From the NCBI RefSeq assembly GCF_018608325.1, contig NZ_JABAZW010000159.1, positions 7,729 to 66,798 of the forward strand: a DNA stretch of 59,070 bases. Direction: 5' to 3'. A program made the translations under genes and the position numbers. The notes beneath the pieces are model-generated. The model saw only the letters and a list, made by a program, of their open reading frames with translations, was not told the DNA's origin and searched no databases. The stretch comes from Brevundimonas sp. Its GTDB lineage: Bacteria; Pseudomonadota; Alphaproteobacteria; Caulobacterales; Caulobacteraceae. Below, one piece after another: positions 27,333 to 36,719 of this stretch. Within the stretch, counting starts at the first letter, position 1. Each line of letters opens with the position of its first letter.

Positions 27333-28165
27333 GGCTGCACATACTCCCAGTGCCAGGGTTCAAAGACATAGGGCACAAAGCCAAAACGTCCCGCATTGGC
27401 GACCAGCCACTGATAGGTCGCGGTGCGGCTCATATGCTGACGGCTGGCGGCGCTGGTGGAATCAACGCCCATCCCCGCCAACTGTCCCACATACAGATCA
27501 ACAGCCGTCCCTGTACGGTGTGGAGAACAGACGGCGCGACGCAGGCCATCACAGTTTCGATCCTGAGCGCACCGTGCCGCATCCGCCTCCGGGTCACGGA
27601 AGCCGGAGAATATCTGCAGCAATTCAGGATCAGACGCCGCCTCTGGCACCTCCGCCCGCGCGGCTGCGACCAGTCGGCGGTAGGCGTCCAGCACATCACG
27701 CCTCAGCAGACGCGTCAGACGATCCGCATGTTCCTCGGACGCCACCAGATAGCCCAGTTGGTTGATCGGCGGCGGCTCAGGACATTCCTGACGCAGGCGC
27801 GCCATCACGAAGGGGCGTCGCTCCTGCCACACGCCGCGAAACACCTGAAAGGTCGCGGTGTCGAACACGCCCGTCGGCGGCAAGCCATAGGTCTGCTGAA
27901 ACGTCGCTAATCGCGTGGCGAAGATCGGCGTTCCCGGCCCGCAATCCGTACCGATCTCATGCTGGATCAGCGGCAGATAGGTCTCCCACCCCCACTCCGA
28001 CGCGCCGAAAGGCGACCATTCCAGCGTGTAGAAGGAGGCGGCATTCGCCAGCCCTTGTTCGTTCCAGTCGCCAGTGTCGGCGTGACAGGGACCAGAGGCC
28101 CGTGCGCCACTGGCCGCCATCACCGCAAGCCCAAGGGTCAGAAACGCAATCAGACTTCGCAACAT
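27308..28165 (-). CDS. Exported M15-family D-Ala-D-Ala carboxypeptidase-like protein
   Basis: The chosen start, ATG 28165, gives a 285-residue protein with a signal peptide (MLRSLIAFLTLGLAVMAASGARASG). The C-terminal half is a VanY/M15B zinc peptidase: SPHRTGTAVD (H216, D223) and EPWHWEY (H272) supply the metal and catalytic set. The N-terminal half contains paired cysteines and a CPEPPPINQLGYLVA segment. It should trim peptidoglycan in the periplasm. It overlaps the HExxH gene downstream by 25 bases. Confidence 0.86.
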   Translation of the reverse strand: MLRSLIAFLTLGLAVMAASGARASGPCHADTGDWNEQGLANAASFYTLEWSPFGASEWGWETYLPLIQHEIGTDCGPGTPIFATRLATFQQTYGLPPTGVFDTATFQVFRGVWQERRPFVMARLRQECPEPPPINQLGYLVASEEHADRLTRLLRRDVLDAYRRLVAAARAEVPEAASDPELLQIFSGFRDPEADAARCAQDRNCDGLRRAVCSPHRTGTAVDLYVGQLAGMGVDSTSAASRQHMSRTATYQWLVANAGRFGFVPYVFEPWHWEYVQPWNDSFAP

Positions 28166-28305
28166 GGCGACAGGAAGCCCCAAGCCGTCCGTTCCGACAA
28201 CCCCGAATGCCTGACCTGTGATCGCACATGTCCCTGTGCAAGCTTCATCAATCGCTGGCATGGTGACGCGCGGCCGACTCGCGCCGCGCCGTTTCGGAAC
28301 GACGC

Positions 28306-29670
28306 ATGTCGACCGCCCCTGCGACGACCGCCCCCCGGCGCTCCAACGCCGTGCTGGCCGCTTTTTCCGGCCCCTGCCTGCCATTGGCGGCGTTCGGCGT
28401 CGCCCTGCCCGTCACCCTGCCCGAGTTTTACGCCACCCATGTCGGTTTGGAGTTGGGCGTCGTCGCCGCCGTCTTCATGGCTGTGCGGCTGATCGACATC
28501 GTCTTTGACCCCTTCATCGGCTGGGGCATGGACAAGACCAAGACGCGGTTCGGCCGCTATCGCCCGTGGATGGCGATTTCGACGCCGATCCTGATGCTGT
28601 CGGCCTTCATGATGTTTGTCGTGGTCCAGCCCGGCGCAGGCCCCGCCTATCTGTTTGGCTGGCTGCTGGTTCTCTACCTCGGCTTTTCGATCGGCACTCT
28701 CGGCCAACTGGGCTGGGCGGCGGTGCTGGCGCCTCAGTATGATCAGCGCAGCCGCGTCTATGGCTGGTGGCAGGTGTTCAACATCATCGGCGTCATCCTG
28801 ATCCTGGTTCTTCCGACAGTCGTGGTTCAGACCGGCATCGGCACCTATGCCGACGGGGTGCGTATCATGGGTTGGGCCATCCTGATCGCCCTGCCCCTGA
28901 CCATCGGTCTGGCCATGTTCGCGGTGCCTGAGCCGGTCAACTCGGGCCAGCAACCGCATGGCGGGGCCAGCGCCTATCTGAACCTTCTGACGATGCCGAC
29001 CGTGCGCAAGCTGCTGATCGCGGACCTGCTGCTGGGCGTTGCGCCGGGCATCACCGGCTCGCTGCTGTTCTTCTTCTTCGGTCAGATCAAAGGCTATGAC
29101 CACAGCCAGGCTGGCCTGTTCATGCTCTGCTATTTCGTCGCCGGCCTGTGCGGCGCCCCCATCTGGGCCTGGCTGGCCACCAAGGTCGGCAAGGACAAGG
29201 CCCTGGCCATCGCCAGCCTGATCTTTGCAGTTCTCTATATCGGTGCGACTCTTGTGCCCGGCGGCAATTTCGCGGTCACGGCGGTGGTCATGTTCATCGC
29301 GGGCCTGCCCTATGCCGCCGGCCTGTTCCTGCTGCGCGCCATGATGGCGGACGCAGGCGATGAGGTTCGGCTAGAGACCGGCGTGGACCGTACTGGCCTG
29401 ATGTTCTCAGTCCTGTCCGCAACGACCAAGATCGGTCACGTCGTGGCACTGATCCCTTACATCATCCTGCAACAGGTTGGCTTCAAGGCGTTGCCGGGGC
29501 CTGAGGGCAACAGCGAGTTCTCGCTTCTGACCCTGCAGGTCCTGTTCATTCTGGTTCCCGGCCTGCTTCTGGCCGCCGCTGCCTTGGTGCTGAAGGGCTA
29601 TCCGCTGACGCCCAAGCGTCACGATGAAATCCGGCTGGCGCTGGAAGCCCGCGACGGAGCCCGTTCTTGA
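28306..29670 (+). CDS. GPH-family sugar/cation symporter (MelB-like MFS)
   Basis: The 454-residue membrane protein has about twelve segments and the GPH-family pattern, including the early DPFIGWGMDKTKTRFGRYRPWM motif (cation-site Asp and the GRYRP loop) and GWAAVLAPQYDQRSRVYGWWQ. Substrates of this family are usually glycosides or hexuronides, but this cannot be decided here. It shares bases with the mazG start (TTGA). Confidence 0.88.
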   Translation: MSTAPATTAPRRSNAVLAAFSGPCLPLAAFGVALPVTLPEFYATHVGLELGVVAAVFMAVRLIDIVFDPFIGWGMDKTKTRFGRYRPWMAISTPILMLSAFMMFVVVQPGAGPAYLFGWLLVLYLGFSIGTLGQLGWAAVLAPQYDQRSRVYGWWQVFNIIGVILILVLPTVVVQTGIGTYADGVRIMGWAILIALPLTIGLAMFAVPEPVNSGQQPHGGASAYLNLLTMPTVRKLLIADLLLGVAPGITGSLLFFFFGQIKGYDHSQAGLFMLCYFVAGLCGAPIWAWLATKVGKDKALAIASLIFAVLYIGATLVPGGNFAVTAVVMFIAGLPYAAGLFLLRAMMADAGDEVRLETGVDRTGLMFSVLSATTKIGHVVALIPYIILQQVGFKALPGPEGNSEFSLLTLQVLFILVPGLLLAAAALVLKGYPLTPKRHDEIRLALEARDGARS

Positions 29671-30461
29671 GACCCATCGACCGCCTGCTGGGCATCATGG
29701 AGAAACTGCGCGACCCGGACGGCGGCTGCCCCTGGGACGTGGAGCAGACCTTCGCCACCATCGCCCCCTACACCATCGAAGAAGCCTATGAGGTCGCCGA
29801 CGCCATCGAGCGCAATGACCTGACGGAGTTGAAAGGCGAACTGGGCGACCTGCTGTTCCAGGTCGTCTTCCACGCCCGCATGGCCGAAGAACAGGGCCTG
29901 TTCGCCTTCGACGACGTGGTGACCGCCATCTCAGAAAAGCTGGAACGTCGCCACCCGCATGTGTTCGGCGAGGAAGCCCAGCGGTCCTCAAAAGAACAGA
30001 CCGTCGCCTGGGAGGTCATCAAGGCCGCCGAGCGCAAGGACCGCAAAAAGCCCGGTGTTCTGGATGACGTGCCTGTGGGCCTGCCCGCCCTTACCCGCGC
30101 GGCCAAACTGACCAAGCGCGCGGGCCGCGTCGGCTTCGACTGGCCTTCGACCGACGAGGTGTTCGACAAGCTGGCGGAAGAGGTCGAGGAGTTGCGCGTC
30201 GAGATCGCTGCGGGCGACAAGGCCAAGGCGCGCGAAGAGCTGGGCGACCTGCTGTTCGTCGTCGCCAATCTGGCCCGGAAGCTGGACGTAGAGCCCGAAG
30301 ACGCCCTGCGTGCCACCAATGCCAAGTTCGTCCGCCGCTTCGGCTTCATCGAGGCAGAACTGGCCAAGGACGGGCGCACCCCGGATCAATCGACGCTGGA
30401 AGAAATGGATCGCCTCTGGGACGCCGCAAAGGCCGCAGAGAAGACCGCCGTAAAGAACTGA
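29667..30461 (+). CDS. mazG: Nucleoside triphosphate pyrophosphohydrolase MazG
   Basis: This housekeeping enzyme hydrolyses (d)NTPs to the monophosphate. The 264 residues contain two MazG helical repeats: DPDGGCPWDVEQTFATIAPYTIEEAYEVADAI near the N terminus and the LAEEVEELRVEIA and EELGDLLFVVANLARKL copy near residues 170-205. The start is TTG, overlapping the transporter stop; alignment of MRPIDRLLGIMEKLRDP with E. coli MazG supports it over the ATG ten codons later. Confidence 0.94.
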   Translation: MRPIDRLLGIMEKLRDPDGGCPWDVEQTFATIAPYTIEEAYEVADAIERNDLTELKGELGDLLFQVVFHARMAEEQGLFAFDDVVTAISEKLERRHPHVFGEEAQRSSKEQTVAWEVIKAAERKDRKKPGVLDDVPVGLPALTRAAKLTKRAGRVGFDWPSTDEVFDKLAEEVEELRVEIAAGDKAKAREELGDLLFVVANLARKLDVEPEDALRATNAKFVRRFGFIEAELAKDGRTPDQSTLEEMDRLWDAAKAAEKTAVKN

Positions 30462-31130
30462 GTGCCGCGCGTGACCTACGACCTGATTATCTTCGACTAT
30501 GACGGCGTCGTCGCCGACAGCGAACTGCTGACCAGCACCATCATGGCGGATGAACTGACTGCGTTGGGCCTGCCGACCACGGTGGATGAAGTGCTGAGCG
30601 AATATGTCGGGCGGCGCTGGCGCGACAACCGCGCCCTGGTCGAGGCACGGCACGGACGTCCCTGCCCGGATGAGTTCCATGTCAACTATTCACGTATTTC
30701 CAGAGAACGCGCCCAGGCAGAACTGGAGCCTGTGCCGGGTCTGATCGACTTCCTGAACAGCCGAACCGAAACCCGTTGCATCGCCTCGTCCAGCGGACCG
30801 GACTGGCTGTCACTGGGGCTGAACAGGTTCGGCCTGTCGGAGATGTTCGCGGACCGGGTTTACAGCGCCGCCCTTCATGTGAACCGCGGCAAGCCACATC
30901 CCGACGTCTTCCTGTATGCAGCCGAGACGCTGGGCGTCGATCCGGCACGGACGCTGGTGATCGAGGACAGCGAGGCGGGTGTTCAGGCTGGCCTGTCCGC
31001 CGGCATGACGGTCGTCGGCCTGACGGCGGGCGGGCATGTGCGTGATGGTCTGGCCCAACGTCTGGTCGCCAAGGGCGCGCATCATGTGGCGGACAGCTAT
31101 GACGCCGTCGCCACCTTCATGGACCGCTGA
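30462..31130 (+). CDS. HAD-superfamily phosphatase/phosphoglucomutase-like protein
   Basis: The 222-residue protein is a subfamily IA HAD hydrolase. Motif I is IIFDYDGVVADSE (D12, D14), motif II is CIASSSGPD, the motif III lysine is in NRGKPHPDVFLYAAETLGV, and motif IV is VIEDSEAGVQAGLSAGM. It resembles beta-phosphoglucomutase and YieH-like phosphatases. The GTG start directly abuts the mazG stop. It may clean up a damaged or excess phosphate metabolite; the substrate is unknown. Confidence 0.88.
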   Translation: MPRVTYDLIIFDYDGVVADSELLTSTIMADELTALGLPTTVDEVLSEYVGRRWRDNRALVEARHGRPCPDEFHVNYSRISRERAQAELEPVPGLIDFLNSRTETRCIASSSGPDWLSLGLNRFGLSEMFADRVYSAALHVNRGKPHPDVFLYAAETLGVDPARTLVIEDSEAGVQAGLSAGMTVVGLTAGGHVRDGLAQRLVAKGAHHVADSYDAVATFMDR

Positions 31131-31133
31131 TCC

Positions 31134-32774
31134 CTACAGGTAGCGGATTTCCTGCAGGTCCACTTCGCGGATCATCCGACGGGCGGTGACTTCATCGATC
31201 TGACGCAGACGCATCAGACGCCCCAGTTCCGACCGTTCCGCCGCCAATCCGGCCAGCCACAGCTCACGCTCGACCCGGTCAATCTTGCGAGTCATGGCGG
31301 CGTCATCCTCTTCGCCATGTGTGTGCGTCTCAATCCGGCGGCGATAGACCTCCATGATCCGGCTGGCGACTTCGGAATAGAGGTCCGGGTCAGGCTTGCT
31401 CTCAGCCATGGCGTGTGAGGCGTCTTCAATGGCGCGCAGAGCGGCGGATGCAGCAGCGACCCGGCAGCGGTCTTCTTCCACATCGTGCGACGGTTCGGGC
31501 GGCAGTTCGACATTCTGAAGCAAGCGCGGCAGGGCGATGGTCGCCACCAGCAGCGACACGATAATCACCCCCGCAGCCAGGAAGATCGCCAGATTTCGCG
31601 AAGGCAACAACGTCCCGTCCGCCACGAAGAACGGCAGGGTCAGAATGCCCGCCAGCGTGATCGCCCCGCGCACCCCCGCCAGCGACATCACCATCGTCAG
31701 ACGCAGCCCCACCTTGGGCGGCGGCCCTCTGTGCAGACGTCGGAACAGGGTCAGTTTCAGCGACGTCCAGACCCAGATGAACCGAAGCGCCGCCAACGCC
31801 GCCACGATGCCGAACACATAGACCGCTAGCCACCAGACCTCTGGTCGGCTGGTCCCGGCGACCACTTCAGCCGCGCGCGCCATGATCGACGGCATTTGCT
31901 CGCCCAGGATCACGAAGATGAAGCCGTTGGCGACGAACTGAACCGTATCCCACACGACACCCCGCCGGATGCGGGTGATGGCCAGTGACTGGGTTCCACC
32001 GACGCCGCCACGCTCGGTGAAGCTCATGGTGATGCCCGCCGCCACCGCCGCAAGAATGCCGGACGCCTTCAGCTCTTCCGCGACCAGATAGGCGGCGAAG
32101 GGGATCAACAGGCTGATCAGAACCTGAGCGCCTGCATCCTCGCCCCACCGCTTGTTGACCCAGTTTTTGGCCCAGCTGATCGCCATGGTGACCAGAACCC
32201 CGACCGCGACGCCTGCGACGGCCAGCCAGGCGAATGTGCCGATGGCATGCCCGATGGAGAAGGCGCCCGTCGTCGCCGCGATCACCGCGATCCGCATGCA
32301 GGTCAGGCCGGTCGCGTCGTTCAGCAGGGACTCGCCTTCCAGAATATGCATCAGCCGCTTGGGGATCGGCGCCCGCGCGGCGATGGCCTTCACTGCGATA
32401 GGATCAGTCGGCGACAGGATGGCGGCCAGGGCGAAGGCCACCGGCAAGGGCATCTCCGGGATCATCCACCAGATCAGGAAGCCCAGGCCGACGACTGTGA
32501 ACAGCACCAGCCCCAACGCCAGTTCCAGGATCACCGCCCGATCCCGAAACAGCGCCTCCTTGGGAATGCGCCAGCCATCCAGAAACAGCAGCGGCGGCAG
32601 GAACAGCAGGAAAAAGACATCCGGCTCCAGATCCACCGTGCTGCCGGTGATCAGAACCAGCGACGCGCCCAGACCGATCTGCACCAGAGGCAGGGCGATC
32701 CGCGTGATTTTGGCAATCGAGCCCGACACCACAACGGCCAGAAGCAGCAGCAGTACGGTCTCGATCAGATGCAT
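31134..32774 (-). CDS. CPA1-family Na+/H+ antiporter
   Basis: The 546-residue protein has twelve or so membrane segments (1-410) with the conserved AILSPTDPIAVKAI and ESLLNDATGL motifs, in which D and ND are the ion-binding residues of CPA1 antiporters. The cytoplasmic tail (about 410-546) is rich in charged helices. It is convergent with the HAD gene, with a gap of only 3 bases, and lies 3 bases after hflX on the same strand. Confidence 0.93.
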   Translation of the reverse strand: MHLIETVLLLLLAVVVSGSIAKITRIALPLVQIGLGASLVLITGSTVDLEPDVFFLLFLPPLLFLDGWRIPKEALFRDRAVILELALGLVLFTVVGLGFLIWWMIPEMPLPVAFALAAILSPTDPIAVKAIAARAPIPKRLMHILEGESLLNDATGLTCMRIAVIAATTGAFSIGHAIGTFAWLAVAGVAVGVLVTMAISWAKNWVNKRWGEDAGAQVLISLLIPFAAYLVAEELKASGILAAVAAGITMSFTERGGVGGTQSLAITRIRRGVVWDTVQFVANGFIFVILGEQMPSIMARAAEVVAGTSRPEVWWLAVYVFGIVAALAALRFIWVWTSLKLTLFRRLHRGPPPKVGLRLTMVMSLAGVRGAITLAGILTLPFFVADGTLLPSRNLAIFLAAGVIIVSLLVATIALPRLLQNVELPPEPSHDVEEDRCRVAAASAALRAIEDASHAMAESKPDPDLYSEVASRIMEVYRRRIETHTHGEEDDAAMTRKIDRVERELWLAGLAAERSELGRLMRLRQIDEVTARRMIREVDLQEIRYL

Positions 32775-32777
32775 GTG

Positions 32778-34091
32778 TCAGTCGACCAGGTCGGGATACA
32801 GACGCTCGAAACGTCCGAGCGCCGCAGGATGCAGCCGCACCGTGACATGAGTGCGGCCATCGTCGTCAGTATCGCGGAACGTCACCCGCCCATGCTCATA
32901 CAGCCAGGCCAGCGCCTCGCCCTGTTCAGGGGCCAGCGTCAGCCGTGTCTCGGGATCGTCGTCGATCAGACCAGCGATAGTCGTGCGCAGGGGCTCGATC
33001 CCCTCGCCTGTCCAGGCGGACACGGCGACCGCCTCACCTTCCCTGGCCAGACGTTCGGCCTGACCGAGGACGGCCTCGCGCGCCTCTTCGTCCAGCAGAT
33101 CGATCTTGTTCCAGACCTCCAGAACCCGACGGGTCTTGCCCTCGGGCGTCTCGATCTGTTTCAGCACCGCCTCGACGTCCTTGGCCTGGGCGTCGCTGTC
33201 TGCGGAAGCAATGTCGCGGACGTGCAGGATCAGGTCAGCTTCACCGACCTCTTCCAGCGTGGCGCGGAAACTTTCGACCAGTTCGTGCGGCAGGTCGGAA
33301 ATGAAGCCGACGGTGTCCGCCACAATGGCCGGTCGCCCCTGCGGCAGACGGATCGTGCGCTGGGTTGTGTCGAGGGTGGCGAACAGCAGGTCCTTGGCGA
33401 AGACCTCTGATCCCGTCAGCCGATTGAACAGCGTCGACTTGCCCGCATTGGTGTAGCCCACCAGTGCGATCGTCGGGAAAGGAACCTTCTGGCGCTGTTT
33501 GCGGTGCAGGCCGCGCGTGCGACGCACCTCTTCCAGCTCAGCCTTCAGTTTGACGATCCGGTCCGCGATCAGACGCCGGTCCAGTTCGATCTGGGTTTCG
33601 CCGGGACCGCCGGTCGAGCCGGTGCCGCCGCGCTGGCGCTCAAGGTGGGTCCAGGTGCGCACCAGACGCGAACGTTCGTAGTCCAGCCGCGCCAGTTCGA
33701 CCTGCAGGCGGCCTTCCTTGGTCCGCGCACGGCGTCCAAAGATTTCAAGGATCAGGCCGGTGCGGTCGATGACCTTCACCTCCCAGGCCTTTTCCAGATT
33801 GCGTTGCTGCACCGGGGTCAGGGCGTCGTCGATGATGGCGACGTCGGCCTCGGCCGCGCGCATCAGGGCGGCCAGTTCCTCGACCTTGCCAGTTCCAAAC
33901 AGGGTGGCGGGCGTGACCTTGCGGACGCGCACGATCTCCTCGGCCTGGATGTCCAGATCAAGGGCGCGGGCAAGGCCGGTCGCCTCCTCCAGCCGTTCTT
34001 CGGCCAGACGAGGCGATTCCGACCGTCCGTCGGGGTGGATGACAACCGCCCGCTGAACCGGGGCGGCGTGATCAATAAGTTTTTGGGTCAA
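32778..34091 (-). CDS. hflX: Ribosome-associated GTPase HflX
   Basis: The 437-residue HflX splits stalled ribosomes in stress. The N-terminal HflX domain (ELAALMRAAEADVAIIDDALTPVQQRNLEKA), the RTKEGRLQVELARLDYERSRL segment and a glycine-rich GGTGSTGGPGETQIELDRR loop precede the G domain, which has P-loop GYTNAGKSTLFNRLTG, DTVGFI and NKIDLL. The start is TTG directly after the hfq stop; hfq-hflX is a conserved pair. Confidence 0.95.
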   Translation of the reverse strand: MTQKLIDHAAPVQRAVVIHPDGRSESPRLAEERLEEATGLARALDLDIQAEEIVRVRKVTPATLFGTGKVEELAALMRAAEADVAIIDDALTPVQQRNLEKAWEVKVIDRTGLILEIFGRRARTKEGRLQVELARLDYERSRLVRTWTHLERQRGGTGSTGGPGETQIELDRRLIADRIVKLKAELEEVRRTRGLHRKQRQKVPFPTIALVGYTNAGKSTLFNRLTGSEVFAKDLLFATLDTTQRTIRLPQGRPAIVADTVGFISDLPHELVESFRATLEEVGEADLILHVRDIASADSDAQAKDVEAVLKQIETPEGKTRRVLEVWNKIDLLDEEAREAVLGQAERLAREGEAVAVSAWTGEGIEPLRTTIAGLIDDDPETRLTLAPEQGEALAWLYEHGRVTFRDTDDDGRTHVTVRLHPAALGRFERLYPDLVD

Positions 34092-34337
34092 TCAATCTTC
34101 TTCGGCGTCGGGCTCGTACAGTTGCACGGGCGCGGACGGCATGATGGTGGAGATGGCGTGCTTGTACACCAGCTGGGACTGGCCATCGCGGCGCAGCAGC
34201 ACACAGAAGTTGTCGAACCAGGTCACGATGCCCTGCAGCTTGACCCCATTGACCAGGAAGATGGTCAGCGGCGTCTTGGTCTTGCGGACCGAGTTGAGGA
34301 AGGTGTCCTGAAGGTTCTGACGTTTGTCTTGCGACAT
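34092..34337 (-). CDS. hfq: RNA chaperone Hfq
   Basis: This 81-residue Sm-like protein pairs small RNAs with mRNAs. The Sm1 and Sm2 motifs are [21 protein letters not shown] and VYKHAISTI, and the proximal-face QDTFLN is present. The C-terminal tail is short and acidic (EPDAEED), as in other alphaproteobacteria. Confidence 0.97.
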   Translation of the reverse strand: MSQDKRQNLQDTFLNSVRKTKTPLTIFLVNGVKLQGIVTWFDNFCVLLRRDGQSQLVYKHAISTIMPSAPVQLYEPDAEED

Positions 34338-34440
34338 GGCAGGTTTTTCCTGTTCTTTGTTGTTCGTCGCCGATTAGCCGGCGCGGGGCCGGAACGGCCG
34401 GAGGCGACCTTAAACGCCGTCTCCCCGCTCGGGCAACGGC

Positions 34441-35304
34441 CTAAATGGCGTCTCTTCGCGCCTGTTCAAGATAAAGGGCGCGCAGCCGCGTCGTGATCGG
34501 CCCAGGCTTTCCGTCACCGATCCTCGCCCCGTCAATCGATATGGCGGGGGTGACGAAGGCGCCGGCTGCGGTGAAGAAGGCTTCGCGGGCCCGTTTCGCT
34601 TCGTCGACGCTAAAGGCGCGCTCGTCCAGTTCAACGCCATGTTCCGCAATCAGGGCCATCAGGCTGGTGCGCGTGCAGCCCTTCAGGATGCTCGCCTGCG
34701 TATCGCGTGTGCGCAGCTTGCCATGCTCATCGACAATCCAGGCGTTGGTCGAGGTTCCCTCGGTCACCAGCCCCATGTCATCGACCAGCCACGCCTCATA
34801 GGCGCCCGCCTCACGCGCGGCCTGTTTAGCCAGAACATTCGGCAGCAAACCCACCGTCTTGATGTCGCAACGCCCCCAACGGATATCCGGCTGGGTCAGA
34901 ACGGCGACACCCTTCAACGCCTGCGCCTCACCGCGCGACAGATTGACGGACTTGGCCGTGACGATGACGCTGGGCGGCGTATCTGCATGTGGAAACGGAT
35001 GATCGCGACGTGACGTACCGCGCGTGATCTGCAGATAGACCAACCCGTTGCGTACACGGTTGCGCCGGATTGTCTCGCGCAGCACCTGCGTCAGGGCGGC
35101 GACCGACATGGGGATATCGATCCGCAACTCATTCAGACTGCGGTGCAACCGCGTCATATGGCCGTCGAAGTCCGCCAGCCTGCCGTCAAACACCGCCCAG
35201 ACCTCATAGACGCCGTCAGCGAACTGGAAGCCGCGATCCTCGATATGGACCACGGCCTCCCCATGCGGGCTGTAGCTGCCGTTCACATAGGCGACGCGTG
35301 ACAT
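34441..35304 (-). CDS. dat: D-amino-acid aminotransferase (class IV)
   Basis: The 287-residue PLP enzyme is of the D-alanine transaminase/BCAT fold. The PLP lysine lies in RCDIKTVGLLPNVLAKQAA, and the family opening EDRGFQFADGVYEVWAV and the tail TEGTSTNAWIVDEHGKLRT are clear. It would supply D-Ala or D-Glu. The ATG shares one base with the ntrX stop (TGATG). A dat-like gene between ntrX and hfq is a recurring alphaproteobacterial arrangement. Confidence 0.92.
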   Translation of the reverse strand: MSRVAYVNGSYSPHGEAVVHIEDRGFQFADGVYEVWAVFDGRLADFDGHMTRLHRSLNELRIDIPMSVAALTQVLRETIRRNRVRNGLVYLQITRGTSRRDHPFPHADTPPSVIVTAKSVNLSRGEAQALKGVAVLTQPDIRWGRCDIKTVGLLPNVLAKQAAREAGAYEAWLVDDMGLVTEGTSTNAWIVDEHGKLRTRDTQASILKGCTRTSLMALIAEHGVELDERAFSVDEAKRAREAFFTAAGAFVTPAISIDGARIGDGKPGPITTRLRALYLEQARRDAI

Positions 35305-36710
35305 CAGGCCGGTTCGTCCTCTTCACCGCCCCGCGCAGGCGATACGCCCAGCGACTTCAGTTTGCGGTGCAGGGCAGACCGCTCCATGCCGATGAAGGCG
35401 GCGGTCCGCGAAATATTGCCGCCGAAACGCATGATCTGGGCCGCCAGATACTCGCGCTCGAACACCTCACGCGCCTCACGCAGCGGCAGGGCGATGGTGC
35501 GTTCTGCGCCCAGAGACGGCGTCGCCCCGTTCGATGTCGCCACCTCCTGCGGCAGCATGTCGGCGGTGATCGTCTCGTTCGGATCGCCAGTCGCCAGGAT
35601 CAGCAGGCGTTCGATATTGTTGCGAAGTTGGCGGATATTGCCCGGCCAGGGGTGAACCTGCAGCACAGCCACGGCGTCGTCACCAACCACCCGCTTGGGC
35701 AGACCCTGAGCCGCGCTGATGGTGTCCACGAAATATTCGACCAGTTCGGCGATGTCCTCGCGCCGTTCCGACAGGGCCGGAACCCGGATCGGCACCACGT
35801 TCAGGCGGTGGAACAAGTCTTCGCGGAACTTGCCCTCTGCGATTTCGGCCTTCAGGTCGCGTGAGGTCGAGGTGACCACGCGCACATCGACCTGCACGTC
35901 CTGTTCGCCGCCGACCCGACGGAACCGCTGATCGACCAGAACCCGCAGGATGCGGCTCTGGCTTTCGCGCGGCATGTCGCTGATTTCATCCAGATACAGG
36001 GTGCCGTTGTGGGCGCGCTCGAACACGCCGATCTTGCTGGGACGGCCGTCCTGGCCTTCCTCGCCGAACAGTTCGAGGTCCAGACGTTCCGGCGTCATGC
36101 CGGCGGCCGAAATAGCCACGAACTCGGCCCGCGCACGGGGGCTGCCCTCGTGGATCTGGCGCGCAACCAGTTCTTTGCCCGAACCGGCCGGGCCCGAGAT
36201 CAGAACACGGCTGTTGGCCTGCGCCACCTTGGAGATGGTGCTGCGCAGGGCCTGCGCTGCTTGCGAGCGACCGATCAGGCCTGACGGCGTCATAGTTGCG
36301 GCGCGCAGACGACGGTTCTCACGCCGCAGGGTCGCCGCTTCGATAGCGCGTTCCACCACCACCACTAGCCGGTCGGATTTGAACGGCTTTTCGATGAAGT
36401 CATAGGCGCCGCGCTTCAGCGCCGTCACCGCTGTTTCGATGTTGCCGTGACCAGAGATCATCACGACCGGCAGGTCGGGGTCGATCTCCTTGACGACTTC
36501 CAGCAGTTCCAGCCCGTCAAGGCCGCCGCCCTGCATCCAGATGTCCAGAATGGCCAGAGAAGGCTTGCGCGCACGAATAGCCGCCAGCGCCTCATCGGAG
36601 TTGGCGGCCACGCGCACGGCATGACCTTCGTCCTCCAGAAGGCCGGACACCAGATCGCGGATATCAGCCTCATCATCGACGACCAGAATGTCGGAACCAG
36701 TAGGTCGCAT
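35304..36710 (-). CDS. ntrX: NtrX response regulator with AAA+ domain lacking GAFTGA
   Basis: The 468 residues have a receiver domain (1-125, phosphoacceptor Asp in LAILDIWMQGGGLDG), an AAA+ domain (about 145-370, Walker A GPAGSGKE, Walker B TLYLDEISD), and a Fis-type DNA-binding helix at the end (ISRTAAFIGMERSALHRKLKSLG). The loop that should read GAFTGA and contact sigma-54 is replaced by GEEGQDGRPSKIG. Caulobacterales NtrX proteins are known to have this change, so it probably regulates without activating sigma-54. It is the partner of ntrY, 9 bases downstream of it. Confidence 0.95.
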   Translation of the reverse strand: MRPTGSDILVVDDEADIRDLVSGLLEDEGHAVRVAANSDEALAAIRARKPSLAILDIWMQGGGLDGLELLEVVKEIDPDLPVVMISGHGNIETAVTALKRGAYDFIEKPFKSDRLVVVVERAIEAATLRRENRRLRAATMTPSGLIGRSQAAQALRSTISKVAQANSRVLISGPAGSGKELVARQIHEGSPRARAEFVAISAAGMTPERLDLELFGEEGQDGRPSKIGVFERAHNGTLYLDEISDMPRESQSRILRVLVDQRFRRVGGEQDVQVDVRVVTSTSRDLKAEIAEGKFREDLFHRLNVVPIRVPALSERREDIAELVEYFVDTISAAQGLPKRVVGDDAVAVLQVHPWPGNIRQLRNNIERLLILATGDPNETITADMLPQEVATSNGATPSLGAERTIALPLREAREVFEREYLAAQIMRFGGNISRTAAFIGMERSALHRKLKSLGVSPARGGEEDEPA

Positions 36711-36719
36711 CTTGCCTCG

